The notes: generated by a model from the sequence alone, not told the origin. A DNA stretch of 8,488 nt from an uncultured Burkholderiales bacterium (GCA_903887655.1 CAISQQ010000446.1:1-8488); one strand, 5' to 3'; positions 1 to 5,764 are shown, counted from the stretch's first letter. A program made the numbers and translations.

Positions 1-203
1 GACTCAAGTGCAGACTCGAGCATGTAGCCCGAAATTCGGGTGTCTTTGCCGATGAGCACCGTGGGCCTGGCGTCGGTTTTTTTGAGCACCCGTCCAACGC
101 AATGGGCCAGCTTCAAAATAAAGTCTGGGGTAATGGGCGAGTGGCCCACTCGCCCACGGATGCCATCGGTGCCAAAGTATTGGCGTTTTTTGATTGTAGT
201 CAT
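1..203 (-). CDS. glmM: Phosphoglucosamine mutase GlmM, N-terminal fragment (cut by window edge)
   Basis: GlmM converts glucosamine-6-phosphate to glucosamine-1-phosphate in the cytoplasm, the step before UDP-GlcNAc that feeds peptidoglycan and lipopolysaccharide. Only the first 67 residues are inside the window; the gene runs on past base 1. The visible part begins MTTIKKRQYFGTDGIRGRVG and contains IGKDTRISGYMLESALE, both hallmarks of the N-terminal domain of the alpha-D-phosphohexomutase family and very close to E. coli GlmM. The catalytic phosphoserine (about residue 100) lies outside the window, so its presence cannot be checked. The start is the ATG at 203-201; no other start codon lies in frame in the preceding 66 bases, but the Shine-Dalgarno match is weak. 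It follows folP by 66 bases on the same strand, the order seen in E. coli, so co-transcription from ftsH/folP is likely. No promoter or terminator is evident in bases 204-269. Confidence 0.95.
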   Translation of the reverse strand, partial: MTTIKKRQYFGTDGIRGRVGHSPITPDFILKLAHCVGRVLKKTDARPTVLIGKDTRISGYMLESALE

Positions 204-269
204 GGCTTTGATTTTAGCCCTGCCCGTGTTGGGCTTTTGGCGCTGGGGCTTGCCTGATCGAGGGCGACT

Positions 270-1115
270 TCAGCCCTGTGCTCTTTGGGCCAACCACACG
301 GCTTTGGCCGCCAGCGTTTCTTTCACATCGTGCACCCGCAGCACCTGCGCGCCTTTGTCCATGGCCAGGACTGCCGCGGCCACACTCGCAACGAGCCGCT
401 CACCCACGGCCAGTCCCGTGACAACGCCCAAGGACGACTTCCTGGACCACCCCACCAACAAGGGCAAACCCCTCACATGCAACTGCCCTTGCTGAGCCAG
501 GAGCGCAAAGTTTTGCTCTGGGGTTTTGCCAAACCCAATGCCTGGATCCAACATCAAGCGAGAAAGCTCGATGCCTTGCCCCAAACAGGCCTCAATGCGC
601 TCACCAAGGAAGGCCTGAACCTGCGGCACAACCCGACCCTGCAAGGGGGCGACTTGCATGGTTTGGGGCTCGCCGTGCATGTGCATCAAACACACACCAC
701 AGCGGTGCTCACCCAGCACGGCCAAGGCCCCCGCTTGTCGGGCAGCAAACACATCGTTGATGATGTCAACCCCCATGGCCAAGGCCCGCTTCATGATGCC
801 GGGCTTGTAGGTGTCGACGGAGATGGGAAGCCCCCACCCCAGCACCTCTTTGAGGACGGGTTCGAGCCGGGCCCACTCGAGCTCTTCGGCCAATGCTTGG
901 GCGCCTGGTCGGGTGGATTCGGCACCCAAATCCAAAATCTGGGCACCTTCGGTGAGTTGTGTTTGGGCCAGCTCAATGGCTGAGCGTGTCAAGGCCTGGA
1001 GGGACTCGCCGTGGAGCGGCGTCGAGAAAGAGTCTGGGGTGATGTTGACGATCCCCATCACCAAGGGGGTGGACAAGTCCAGCTCAAAACGGGTGGTTTG
1101 CCAGTGCTGCGCCAT
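270..1115 (-). CDS. folP: Dihydropteroate synthase FolP
   Basis: FolP condenses 6-hydroxymethyl-dihydropterin pyrophosphate with p-aminobenzoate to make dihydropteroate in folate synthesis; it is the sulfonamide target. The protein has 281 residues, about the usual length (E. coli 282), and is a complete TIM-barrel enzyme. Signature stretches are visible in order: MGIVNITPDSFS at 20-31, LDLGAESTRPGA at 61-72, SVDTYKP at 99-105, IND at 119-121, MHMHGEP at 144-150, LDPGIGFGKTPEQN at 189-202, GWSRKSSLG at 222-230 and VHDVKE at 261-266. These cover the pterin, phosphate and pABA sites, and I see no obvious resistance-type insertion. An in-frame TGA two codons upstream fixes the ATG at 1115-1113 as the start. 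A G-run about nine bases upstream is a modest ribosome binding site. It lies 83 bases downstream of ftsH and is probably in its transcript, with a hairpin in the gap. Confidence 0.97.
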   Translation of the reverse strand: MAQHWQTTRFELDLSTPLVMGIVNITPDSFSTPLHGESLQALTRSAIELAQTQLTEGAQILDLGAESTRPGAQALAEELEWARLEPVLKEVLGWGLPISVDTYKPGIMKRALAMGVDIINDVFAARQAGALAVLGEHRCGVCLMHMHGEPQTMQVAPLQGRVVPQVQAFLGERIEACLGQGIELSRLMLDPGIGFGKTPEQNFALLAQQGQLHVRGLPLLVGWSRKSSLGVVTGLAVGERLVASVAAAVLAMDKGAQVLRVHDVKETLAAKAVWLAQRAQG

Positions 1116-1170
1116 GGCTCAAAGCCCCCAGCTCAAAGTCCCTGGCCACCAACCCACGGTCACCCAGGCC

Positions 1171-1190
1171 GCCCGAGTGTTGACTCGGGC
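1171..1190 (-). other. Perfect 8-bp hairpin just after the ftsH stop codon
   Basis: Bases 1171-1178 (GCCCGAGT) and 1183-1190 (ACTCGGGC) form a perfect 8-bp, GC-rich stem around a 4-base loop. In the minus-strand transcript the stem begins nine bases after the ftsH stop. No U-tract follows, so it does not look like a standard intrinsic terminator. It may be a 3'-end stabiliser or a partial read-through barrier that sets folP-glmM expression relative to ftsH. The structure is seen directly; its role is inferred. Confidence 0.5.
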
Positions 1191-1198
1191 CGAGGGGC

Positions 1199-3127
1199 TC
1201 AAGCGTCCAGACCCGAGCGCGCCGCAGAGGGCGCTGTCACGACGGCTGGTGTGCCGCCACTGGAGCCATCGCTTGAGGGTGGAATGCGCGGTGTCCAGTC
1301 TTTGGGTGGCTGGGGCGTGCGTCCGGCCATGATGTCGTTGATCTGATCGCTGTCGATCGTCTCCCACTCCAAGAGCGCTTTGGCCATGGCGTGCATCTGC
1401 TCGGCATGGTCCTCGATCAAGGTTCTGGCCATGTAGTATTGGGTGTCAATGATGCTTCTCACCTCGTCATCGACTTTTTGCATGGTCGACTCGGACATGT
1501 TGGTGGTTTTGGTCACCGAACGGCCCAAAAACACCTCGCCCTCGTTTTCAGCGTAAACCATGGGCCCCAAGGCCTGGGTCATGCCGTAGCGCATGACCAT
1601 GTCACGGGCAATTTGCGTCGCACGCTCAAAGTCGTTGCTCGCCCCGGTGGTCATTTGGTTCATGAACACCTCCTCGGCAATGCGACCGCCAAAGAGCATG
1701 CTGATTTGGTTGAGCATGTACTCGCGGTCGTAGCTGTAGCGGTCCTTCTCGGGCAAACTCATCGTGACCCCCAAAGCGCGACCACGCGGAATGATGGTGA
1801 CTTTGTGCACAGGATCGCACTTGGGCAGGAGTTTACCGATCAAGGCGTGACCCGACTCGTGGTAAGCGGTGTTGCGACGCTCCTCCTCGGGCATGACCAT
1901 GCTTTTGCGCTCGGGGCCCATCAAAATTTTGTCTTTGGCTTTCTCAAAGTCCACCATCTCGACCACGCGCGCATTTCTCCTGGCCGCCATCAAGGCCGCT
2001 TCGTTGCACAAATTGGCCAAATCAGCACCACTCATGCCGGGTGTGCCGCGAGCGATGACGCCGGCAGCCACATCTTGGCCAATCGGCACTTTTCTCATGT
2101 GCACATTCAAAATTTGTTCTCTGCCACGGATGTCGGGCAAGGTCACATAGACTTGGCGATCAAAACGGCCTGGGCGCAAGAGCGCCGCGTCCAAAATATC
2201 AGGCCGGTTGGTGGCCGCCACCACAATGACCCCCAAATTGGTCTCAAAGCCGTCCATCTCCACAAGCATTTGGTTCAGGGTCTGCTCACGCTCGTCGTTG
2301 CCACCACCGAGGCCGGCGCCACGTTGGCGGCCCACGGCATCAATCTCGTCGATGAAAATGATGCAAGGCGCATTCTTTTTGGCGTTTTCAAACATGTCGC
2401 GCACGCGAGCCGCGCCCACCCCGACAAACATCTCCACAAAGTCAGAACCCGAGATGCTGAAAAAAGGCACCTTGGCTTCACCGGCAATGCCTTTGGCAAG
2501 CAAGGTCTTACCCGTTCCTGGTGGCCCCACCAGGAGCAAACCACGGGGAATGCGACCACCGAGTTTTTGAAAGCGTTGGGGATCCTTCAGGAAATCCACC
2601 ACTTCCTTCACCTCTTCTTTGGCCTCGTCGCAGCCTGCGACGTCGGCAAAGGTCACGGTGTTGTTGTTTTCATCGAGCATGCGCGCTTTGCTCTTGCCGA
2701 AACTGAAAGCGCCGCCCTTGCCCCCGCCTTGCATTTGACGCATGAAGTAGACCCACACGCCAATGAGGAGCAGCATCGGCCCCCAGCTGACCAAGAGGGT
2801 CATCAAGAGCGAGCCCTCTTCGCGCGGCTTGACATCAAATTTGACGCCATTGGCAATCAAGTCGCCCACCAAGCCACGGTCGAGATAGGTCGCATTGGTG
2901 CGCACTTTTCGCTCGTCGTAGGTGATGGCGACAATTTCTGTGCCCGACTGGCCTTCTTGAATGGTGGCGGTTTTGATGCGTTTGGCTCGGACTTCTTCCA
3001 AGAAGTCAGAGTAGCCCATGTAGCTCGCGCTGCCGGTGGAGTTTTTGTCAAATTGCTTGAAGACGGTGAAGAGCACCAAAGCAATAACGAGCCATACGGC
3101 CACTTTTGAGAACCATTGATTGTTCAA
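1199..3127 (-). CDS. ftsH: ATP-dependent zinc metalloprotease FtsH (TTG start)
   Basis: FtsH is the inner-membrane AAA+ protease that extracts and degrades misfolded membrane proteins and short-lived regulators (in E. coli, LpxC and sigma-32). Using the TTG at 3127-3125 the protein has 642 residues. In order: a transmembrane helix near 9-24, a short periplasmic domain, a second helix near 108-130, a Gly-rich linker, Walker A GPPGTGKT at 201-208, pore motif FVG at 234-236, Walker B IIFIDEID at 256-263, second region of homology with RPGRFDR at 318-324, zinc motif HESGH at 423-427, and the likely third zinc ligand Asp499 in GASNDFERAT. The C-terminal tail after about 600 is Pro/Ser-rich and low in complexity. 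The proposed start gives the family's usual MNNQWFSK opening and has GGAG six bases upstream. A TTG four codons earlier (3139-3137) is also in frame but has no Shine-Dalgarno sequence. It follows rlmE and precedes folP. Confidence 0.97.
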   Translation of the reverse strand: MNNQWFSKVAVWLVIALVLFTVFKQFDKNSTGSASYMGYSDFLEEVRAKRIKTATIQEGQSGTEIVAITYDERKVRTNATYLDRGLVGDLIANGVKFDVKPREEGSLLMTLLVSWGPMLLLIGVWVYFMRQMQGGGKGGAFSFGKSKARMLDENNNTVTFADVAGCDEAKEEVKEVVDFLKDPQRFQKLGGRIPRGLLLVGPPGTGKTLLAKGIAGEAKVPFFSISGSDFVEMFVGVGAARVRDMFENAKKNAPCIIFIDEIDAVGRQRGAGLGGGNDEREQTLNQMLVEMDGFETNLGVIVVAATNRPDILDAALLRPGRFDRQVYVTLPDIRGREQILNVHMRKVPIGQDVAAGVIARGTPGMSGADLANLCNEAALMAARRNARVVEMVDFEKAKDKILMGPERKSMVMPEEERRNTAYHESGHALIGKLLPKCDPVHKVTIIPRGRALGVTMSLPEKDRYSYDREYMLNQISMLFGGRIAEEVFMNQMTTGASNDFERATQIARDMVMRYGMTQALGPMVYAENEGEVFLGRSVTKTTNMSESTMQKVDDEVRSIIDTQYYMARTLIEDHAEQMHAMAKALLEWETIDSDQINDIMAGRTPQPPKDWTPRIPPSSDGSSGGTPAVVTAPSAARSGLDA

Positions 3128-3137
3128 TGCCAGCTCC
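3125..3137 (-). promoter_or_regulatory. Ribosome binding site deciding the TTG start of ftsH
   Basis: On the minus strand GGAG (3137-3134) is followed by a six-base spacer and TTG (3127-3125). There is no in-frame ATG before the conserved NNQWFSK start of the protein, so initiation must use TTG. The spacing is ideal for this TTG, whereas the TTG at 3139-3137 overlaps the GGAG itself. Confidence 0.75.
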
Positions 3138-3152
3138 AATCGATTAAGGGGA

Positions 3153-3176
3153 CACAGTGATCACCACAGTGATATG
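3153..3176. repeat. Tandem 12-base repeat in the ftsH leader
   Basis: Plus-strand bases 3153-3164 (CACAGTGATCAC) and 3165-3176 (CACAGTGATATG) are adjacent copies of a 12-base unit, identical in the first nine positions. The first copy includes the 8-base palindrome GTGATCAC at 3157-3164. The pair sits where transcription from the RpoH-like promoter would start and overlaps its -10 element, so it could be an operator. That role is inferred only. Confidence 0.5.
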
Positions 3177-3199
3177 ACACCCATTTTATGCTTTTCAAG
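3172..3199 (-). promoter_or_regulatory. Candidate sigma-32 (RpoH) heat-shock promoter for ftsH
   Basis: On the minus strand CTTGAAA (3199-3193) is followed by 13 bases and TGTCATAT (3179-3172). The known sigma-32 consensus is CTTGAAA, 11-16 bases, CCCCATNT: the -35 is a perfect match and the -10 matches at its CATAT part. Transcription would begin near 3165 and give a leader of about 38 bases ahead of the TTG start. FtsH is a heat-shock protein in E. coli, which fits. A sigma-70 reading (TTGAAA -35) is possible, but I see no good -10 at 16-18 bases. Confidence 0.5.
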
Positions 3200-3274
3200 A
3201 CGCGGAGGTTTATTTTCCCTCAAATGAGGTCAAAACGCGAAGAGGTATTGCCGTTTTCCCCCGACTTCACGCCA

Positions 3275-3991
3275 TCAGGCCTCGTTTTGGGGGGGTAAAT
3301 CGTTGTTTTCAGTCGAATTCGAGGCCACCACCTTGCTCTCTTTGAGGCCCAAACCGATCAAAAAGGTCTCGGAGGACTTGTCTCGGCTCGCTTTGGGCTT
3401 CAAAGGCTTGACCCGCACAAAATGGTCTTTAAAGAGCTTGACGAGTTGGCTGTAGCCGCTGCCGTGAAACACTTTGACCACCAAGGCCCCTTCGGGCTTC
3501 ATGTGCGTTTGGCTGAACTCCAAGGCGAGCTCAATCAAGTGGGCAATCCGAGCGGCATCGGCCGACTCAATGCCCGACAAATTGGGAGCCATGTCCGAGA
3601 CCACCACATCGGCGAGCCGCCCCGACATCGCCACCGACAGCAAACTGGCCACTGCAGGCTCGCGAAAGTCGCCCTGAATGAACTCCACCCCCTCAATGGG
3701 CTCCATGGGCAAAATATCCAAGGCCAAAATCACGCCATTGAGCTCGCCCACGGCGGCGCCATCGGGTGAGAGTTTTCGTCTCACGTATTGGCTCCACGCC
3801 CCCGGGGCCGAGCCCAAATCCACCACCAAGTCACCCGGCTTGATGAGCCGCAACTGCTCATCGATTTCCTTCAATTTGTAGGCCGCTCTGGCGCGATAGC
3901 CCTCTTTTTTGGCCAATTTGACGTAGGTGTCGTTGGCATGGTCATTGAGCCAGGCTTTGTTGACTTTTTTACTTTTTGTCTTGATCTTCAA
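3275..3991 (-). CDS. rlmE: 23S rRNA (uridine-2552 2'-O) methyltransferase RlmE (TTG start)
   Basis: RlmE (RrmJ/FtsJ) methylates the 2'-hydroxyl of U2552 in the A-loop of 23S rRNA with S-adenosylmethionine, a late step of 50S assembly. From the TTG at 3991-3989 the protein has 238 residues. It opens with a basic RNA-binding stretch, KIKTKSKKVNKAW, and has the AdoMet motif DLGSAPGAWSQ at 58-68. The K-D-K-E catalytic tetrad of the RrmJ fold is present: Lys39 (AYKL), Asp133 (SDMAPN), Lys173 (VVKVF) and Glu208 (SSETF). A polar tail of roughly 20 residues follows the fold. The open frame continues upstream to 4477 across yhbY, but that part is antisense to a real gene and lacks family similarity. 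No ATG or GTG occurs at the expected N-terminus, and GGAAG lies six bases before the TTG. The stop is 147 bases from the ftsH start. In E. coli rlmE and ftsH form a heat-shock operon. Confidence 0.96.
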   Translation of the reverse strand: MKIKTKSKKVNKAWLNDHANDTYVKLAKKEGYRARAAYKLKEIDEQLRLIKPGDLVVDLGSAPGAWSQYVRRKLSPDGAAVGELNGVILALDILPMEPIEGVEFIQGDFREPAVASLLSVAMSGRLADVVVSDMAPNLSGIESADAARIAHLIELALEFSQTHMKPEGALVVKVFHGSGYSQLVKLFKDHFVRVKPLKPKASRDKSSETFLIGLGLKESKVVASNSTENNDLPPQNEA

Positions 3992-4002
3992 TACATTCTT
4001 CC
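3989..4002 (-). promoter_or_regulatory. Ribosome binding site deciding the TTG start of rlmE
   Basis: On the minus strand GGAAG (4002-3998) precedes TTG (3991-3989) by six bases. An ATG at 3996-3994 is out of frame and reaches a stop after one codon, so it cannot start rlmE. The TTG places the start exactly at the conserved KIKTKSKK segment. Confidence 0.65.
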
Positions 4003-4027
4003 GTGTTAAAGAGGGATAATACCCTTT
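3992..4027. promoter_or_regulatory. Divergent rlmE/yhbY control region with overlapping -10 elements
   Basis: Only 36 bases separate the two divergent start codons. The sequence AAAGAGGGATAATACCCTTT (4008-4027) is an imperfect inverted repeat around an AT-rich core. Read rightward the core gives GATAAT (4015-4020), a 5/6 match to the -10 consensus for yhbY. Read leftward it gives TATTAT (4021-4016), a possible -10 for rlmE that would start transcription near 4009. Good -35 hexamers are not visible on either side. If the rightward -10 is used, yhbY transcription would start almost at its ATG. Only the base pattern is seen; promoter activity is inferred. Confidence 0.35.
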
Positions 4028-4510
4028 ATGCCTGCAGTCATCCTCACCCCCACCGTTCGCAAAGAGCACCGCGCCCTTGCCCATCACCTCAACCCCGTTG
4101 TCATGATCGGCTCCGAGGGCTTGAGCGAGTCCGTCATCAAGGAAGTCGACCACGCCTTGAGCGCACACGGCTTGATCAAGGTGAGGGTTCATGGGGACGA
4201 CCGCACCGCGCGAGAAGCCATGCTGCTGAGCTTGACCGATCAACTGAACGCGGCGGCCATCCAACACATCGGCAAGCTTTTTGTGCTCTGGCGCGAAAAA
4301 CCTGAAAAAAGCACCGAGCGCGAGATCGACCCAGAGCGCAAAGCCGCGCCTCGCGACTTCAAAGTCCTCAAATACTCCTCGCGCGGGGGCCAGCGCCCCG
4401 AGGTGCGCACCCTCACCGTGCTGGGCAACCAGCGCTTGAGTGCAGGCGGCCAAGTCAAGCGCGCCAAACCGAAACAAAAATCGGTCAAAAAATCCTCACA
4501 AAAATCCTGA
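4028..4510 (+). CDS. yhbY: YhbY-family RNA-binding protein (CRM domain) with basic C-terminal extension
   Basis: YhbY proteins bind pre-50S particles through a CRM (chloroplast RNA splicing and ribosome maturation) domain and act in large-subunit assembly. The 160-residue product has the CRM fold at about 5-90: a conserved N-terminal LTPTVRKEHRALAHHLNPVV, the loop IGSEGLSES at 27-35 in place of the more common GxxG-type IGKxGLT, a helix, IKVRV at 50-54, and the ending IGKLFVLWR at 81-89. E. coli YhbY is about 97 residues, so the remaining 70 or so residues are an added tail, very rich in Lys/Arg/Ser near the end and probably disordered or RNA-binding. The ATG at 4028 has a Shine-Dalgarno-like GAGG, but 13 bases away, longer than usual. 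It is divergent from rlmE, another 50S maturation factor, and ends 26 bases from the convergent DUF4149 gene with no clear terminator between. Confidence 0.93.
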   Translation: MPAVILTPTVRKEHRALAHHLNPVVMIGSEGLSESVIKEVDHALSAHGLIKVRVHGDDRTAREAMLLSLTDQLNAAAIQHIGKLFVLWREKPEKSTEREIDPERKAAPRDFKVLKYSSRGGQRPEVRTLTVLGNQRLSAGGQVKRAKPKQKSVKKSSQKS

Positions 4511-4536
4511 TTGGGCCAGGCCTCAAAGCACAGGGG

Positions 4537-5061
4537 CTAGCTCCAAAAGCGGCGCGACTTGTGTAAGAGCACGCTTGCCAAACCCCACATCAACGCATAG
4601 GTCAGCGTGCCCACACCGTGCCAAGTCGCGCGATCGACCCCGAGCGTGATATGGGGGATCACCACCGTGAGCATCCCAAGCGCCAAAGCGGCACTGGCAC
4701 CCAGACCCCAAAGGCTCCAGCGCCAGTGTCTTGAAATTTGAGTGTCCCCTAGCGTCTCTGGCACGCCAGCACCCGCGGATTCACGGCTTGAGCCTGGCTG
4801 GCCTTCGCTCAAGACCCAAGCCCAGTCCCGCTCCTGGGGGCCATGGGGCGTGAGCGGATGGATGACTCGCGCCAAGACCCACAGCAGCAAGGGAGTGAGC
4901 AAGCTCACCCAGCTCACCCACTCAAACAAATGCCCAGCCACCAAACCGGCCAAGGCTTTGGGGCTCACCCAAACAAAGAGGAGCGGCACCACAAGAAAGC
5001 CAATGGTGGTGAGACTGCCCCACCACAAAGCGCCGATGAAAAAACCCACAGAGCGAAGCAT
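4537..5061 (-). CDS. DUF4149-type integral membrane protein, function unknown
   Basis: The product has 174 residues and four hydrophobic segments, near 5-29, 45-66, 113-137 and 148-167. A hydrophilic, Gly/Ser-rich loop (about 70-110) joins the second and third. The first helix has the pattern of the DUF4149 family (small residues with Trp, then GFLVVPLLFV), and I assign the family from this overall pattern and its position next to greA. There are no recognisable catalytic or metal-binding motifs, and no function is known to me. The ATG at 5061-5059 is preceded by a G-run (GGGGGG) eight bases upstream, and an in-frame TAG six codons before it closes the frame. It begins 60 bases after greA on the same strand, so it is probably translated from the carB-greA message. 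It ends tail to tail with yhbY. Confidence 0.85.
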   Translation of the reverse strand: MLRSVGFFIGALWWGSLTTIGFLVVPLLFVWVSPKALAGLVAGHLFEWVSWVSLLTPLLLWVLARVIHPLTPHGPQERDWAWVLSEGQPGSSRESAGAGVPETLGDTQISRHWRWSLWGLGASAALALGMLTVVIPHITLGVDRATWHGVGTLTYALMWGLASVLLHKSRRFWS

Positions 5062-5121
5062 CGTCAGACCCCCCTATTGATGGGCGTGCACCCGCGTGAA
5101 CGCCGCCAGCCCAGCGAGACT

Positions 5122-5598
5122 TTACCGATAAGACACCGACACAATTTCGTAGCGTTTTTCACCACCCGGGGCTTGCACCACCGCCATGTCGCCGTCTTCT
5201 TTGCCAATCAAGGCCCGTGCAATGGGTGAGCTCACGTTGATGAGCCCAAGCTTCAAGTCCGCCTCGTCTTCACCCACAATTTGATAGGTCACCTCCTCCG
5301 AGGTGCTCTGGTCTTGCAAGACCACCGTCGAGCCAAACACCACCTTGCCATCGGCATCCAAGGCACTCGGATCGATGACTTGAGACATGGACAGTTTGCT
5401 CTCGATTTCTTGAATTCGACCCTCGATAAAGCCTTGGCGATCTTTGGCCGCGTCGTACTCGGCGTTTTCGCTCAAGTCGCCCTGCGCTCGGGCCTCGGCA
5501 ATGGCGTTGATGACCGAGGGTCTATCGACAGTTTTTAAGCGGTGCAACTCTTCTTTGAGCTTTTCGGCGCCTCGTTTGGTAATCGGTATCGTGGCCAT
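5122..5598 (-). CDS. greA: Transcript cleavage factor GreA
   Basis: GreA enters the secondary channel of backtracked RNA polymerase and stimulates cleavage of the 3' end of the nascent RNA, restarting elongation. The 158 residues match the normal family length. An N-terminal antiparallel coiled coil (about 1-75) carries the tip motif GDLSENAEYDAAKDRQGFIE, including the acidic residues Asp41 and Glu44 that hold the catalytic magnesium ion in E. coli GreA. The C-terminal FKBP-like domain (about 80-158) contains FGSTVVL, the conserved SSPIARALIGKEDGD at 123-137, and ends EIVSVSY. The ATG at 5598-5596 has a good GAGGA eight bases upstream. The TAG of a short open frame lies one base before it, so translation may be coupled. 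It stands between carB and the DUF4149 gene, all on one strand. Confidence 0.97.
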   Translation of the reverse strand: MATIPITKRGAEKLKEELHRLKTVDRPSVINAIAEARAQGDLSENAEYDAAKDRQGFIEGRIQEIESKLSMSQVIDPSALDADGKVVFGSTVVLQDQSTSEEVTYQIVGEDEADLKLGLINVSSPIARALIGKEDGDMAVVQAPGGEKRYEIVSVSYR

Positions 5599-5611
5599 GC
5601 TAAAAATCCTC
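5599..5611 (-). promoter_or_regulatory. greA ribosome binding site lying within the end of the small ORF
   Basis: On the minus strand GAGGA (5611-5607) stands eight bases before the greA ATG. The same bases encode the Glu-Asp near the end of the preceding small open frame, whose TAG (5602-5600) is one base from the ATG. This TAGCATG arrangement is typical of translational coupling if the small frame is translated. Confidence 0.6.
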
Positions 5612-5764
5612 GTTGTAAAACATCCCCGATCGGCTCTGGGAGCGATCGGTCATCATAATGGACAAAGGCGAGTGCGCCGCCCGTGCGCTCAAGAACCCCA
5701 GACGCTCTTGGGGGCGAAGAACGGGCTTGGCCAGAGGCTCACTGCTGGGCACTGGGGTGTTCAT
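5600..5764 (-). CDS. Possible small ORF (54 aa) between carB and greA, unrecognised
   Basis: An ATG at 5764-5762 opens a 54-codon frame that ends with TAG at 5602-5600, one base before greA. The predicted peptide begins MNTPVPSSEPLAKPVLRPQE and ends SGMFYNEDF; it has Pro and Arg residues, no transmembrane segment and no family I recognise. Roughly 70% of third codon positions are G or C, which does not distinguish it from its neighbours. The frame is the same as that of carB: after the carB TGA, seven sense codons lead into this ATG without another stop. No good Shine-Dalgarno sequence precedes the ATG. It could be a real small protein, a translated leader that couples greA to upstream translation, a decayed or read-through extension of carB, or chance: an open frame of this length is not rare in GC-rich DNA. 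I consider it tentative. Confidence 0.33.
   Translation of the reverse strand: MNTPVPSSEPLAKPVLRPQERLGFLSARAAHSPLSIMMTDRSQSRSGMFYNEDF
5626..5649 (-). other. Hairpin upstream of greA
   Basis: CCGATCGGCTC (5626-5636) and GAGCGATCGG (5640-5649) pair into a stem of ten base pairs with one bulged G and a three-base loop. It lies 27 bases before the greA start, within the possible small ORF. Only a weak TTTT follows in the minus-strand RNA (GGATGTTTTAC), so it is a poor candidate for a complete terminator of carB. A partial terminator or leader structure is possible. A TATGAT (5657-5652) just upstream resembles a -10 element but has no recognisable -35. Confidence 0.4.

Noticed and set aside
216..235. 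Inverted repeat AGCCC...GGGCT in the folP-glmM gap as a terminator
   Set aside because: The stem is only four or five base pairs. The short T-run follows it on the plus strand, where no gene ends, and termination here would cut glmM from its operon.
285..983. A 232-codon plus-strand open frame opposite folP
   Set aside because: The His/Gly/Gln-rich translation has no motifs, and the minus strand carries every dihydropteroate synthase signature.
1391..3109. A 572-codon open frame on the plus strand opposite ftsH
   Set aside because: It lies wholly antisense to a fully conserved ftsH and its translation is rich in His, Leu and Gly with no family pattern. It is a product of the codon bias of ftsH leaving no stops on the other strand.
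3218..3229. Short palindrome CCTCAAATGAGG between rlmE and ftsH as a terminator
   Set aside because: The stem is only five base pairs with a two-base loop and no U-tract follows it in either direction.
3992..4477. N-terminal extension of the rlmE frame across yhbY
   Set aside because: The open frame continues upstream, but this part is antisense to yhbY, unrelated to RlmE, and a TTG with a nearby ribosome binding site sits at the conserved N-terminus.
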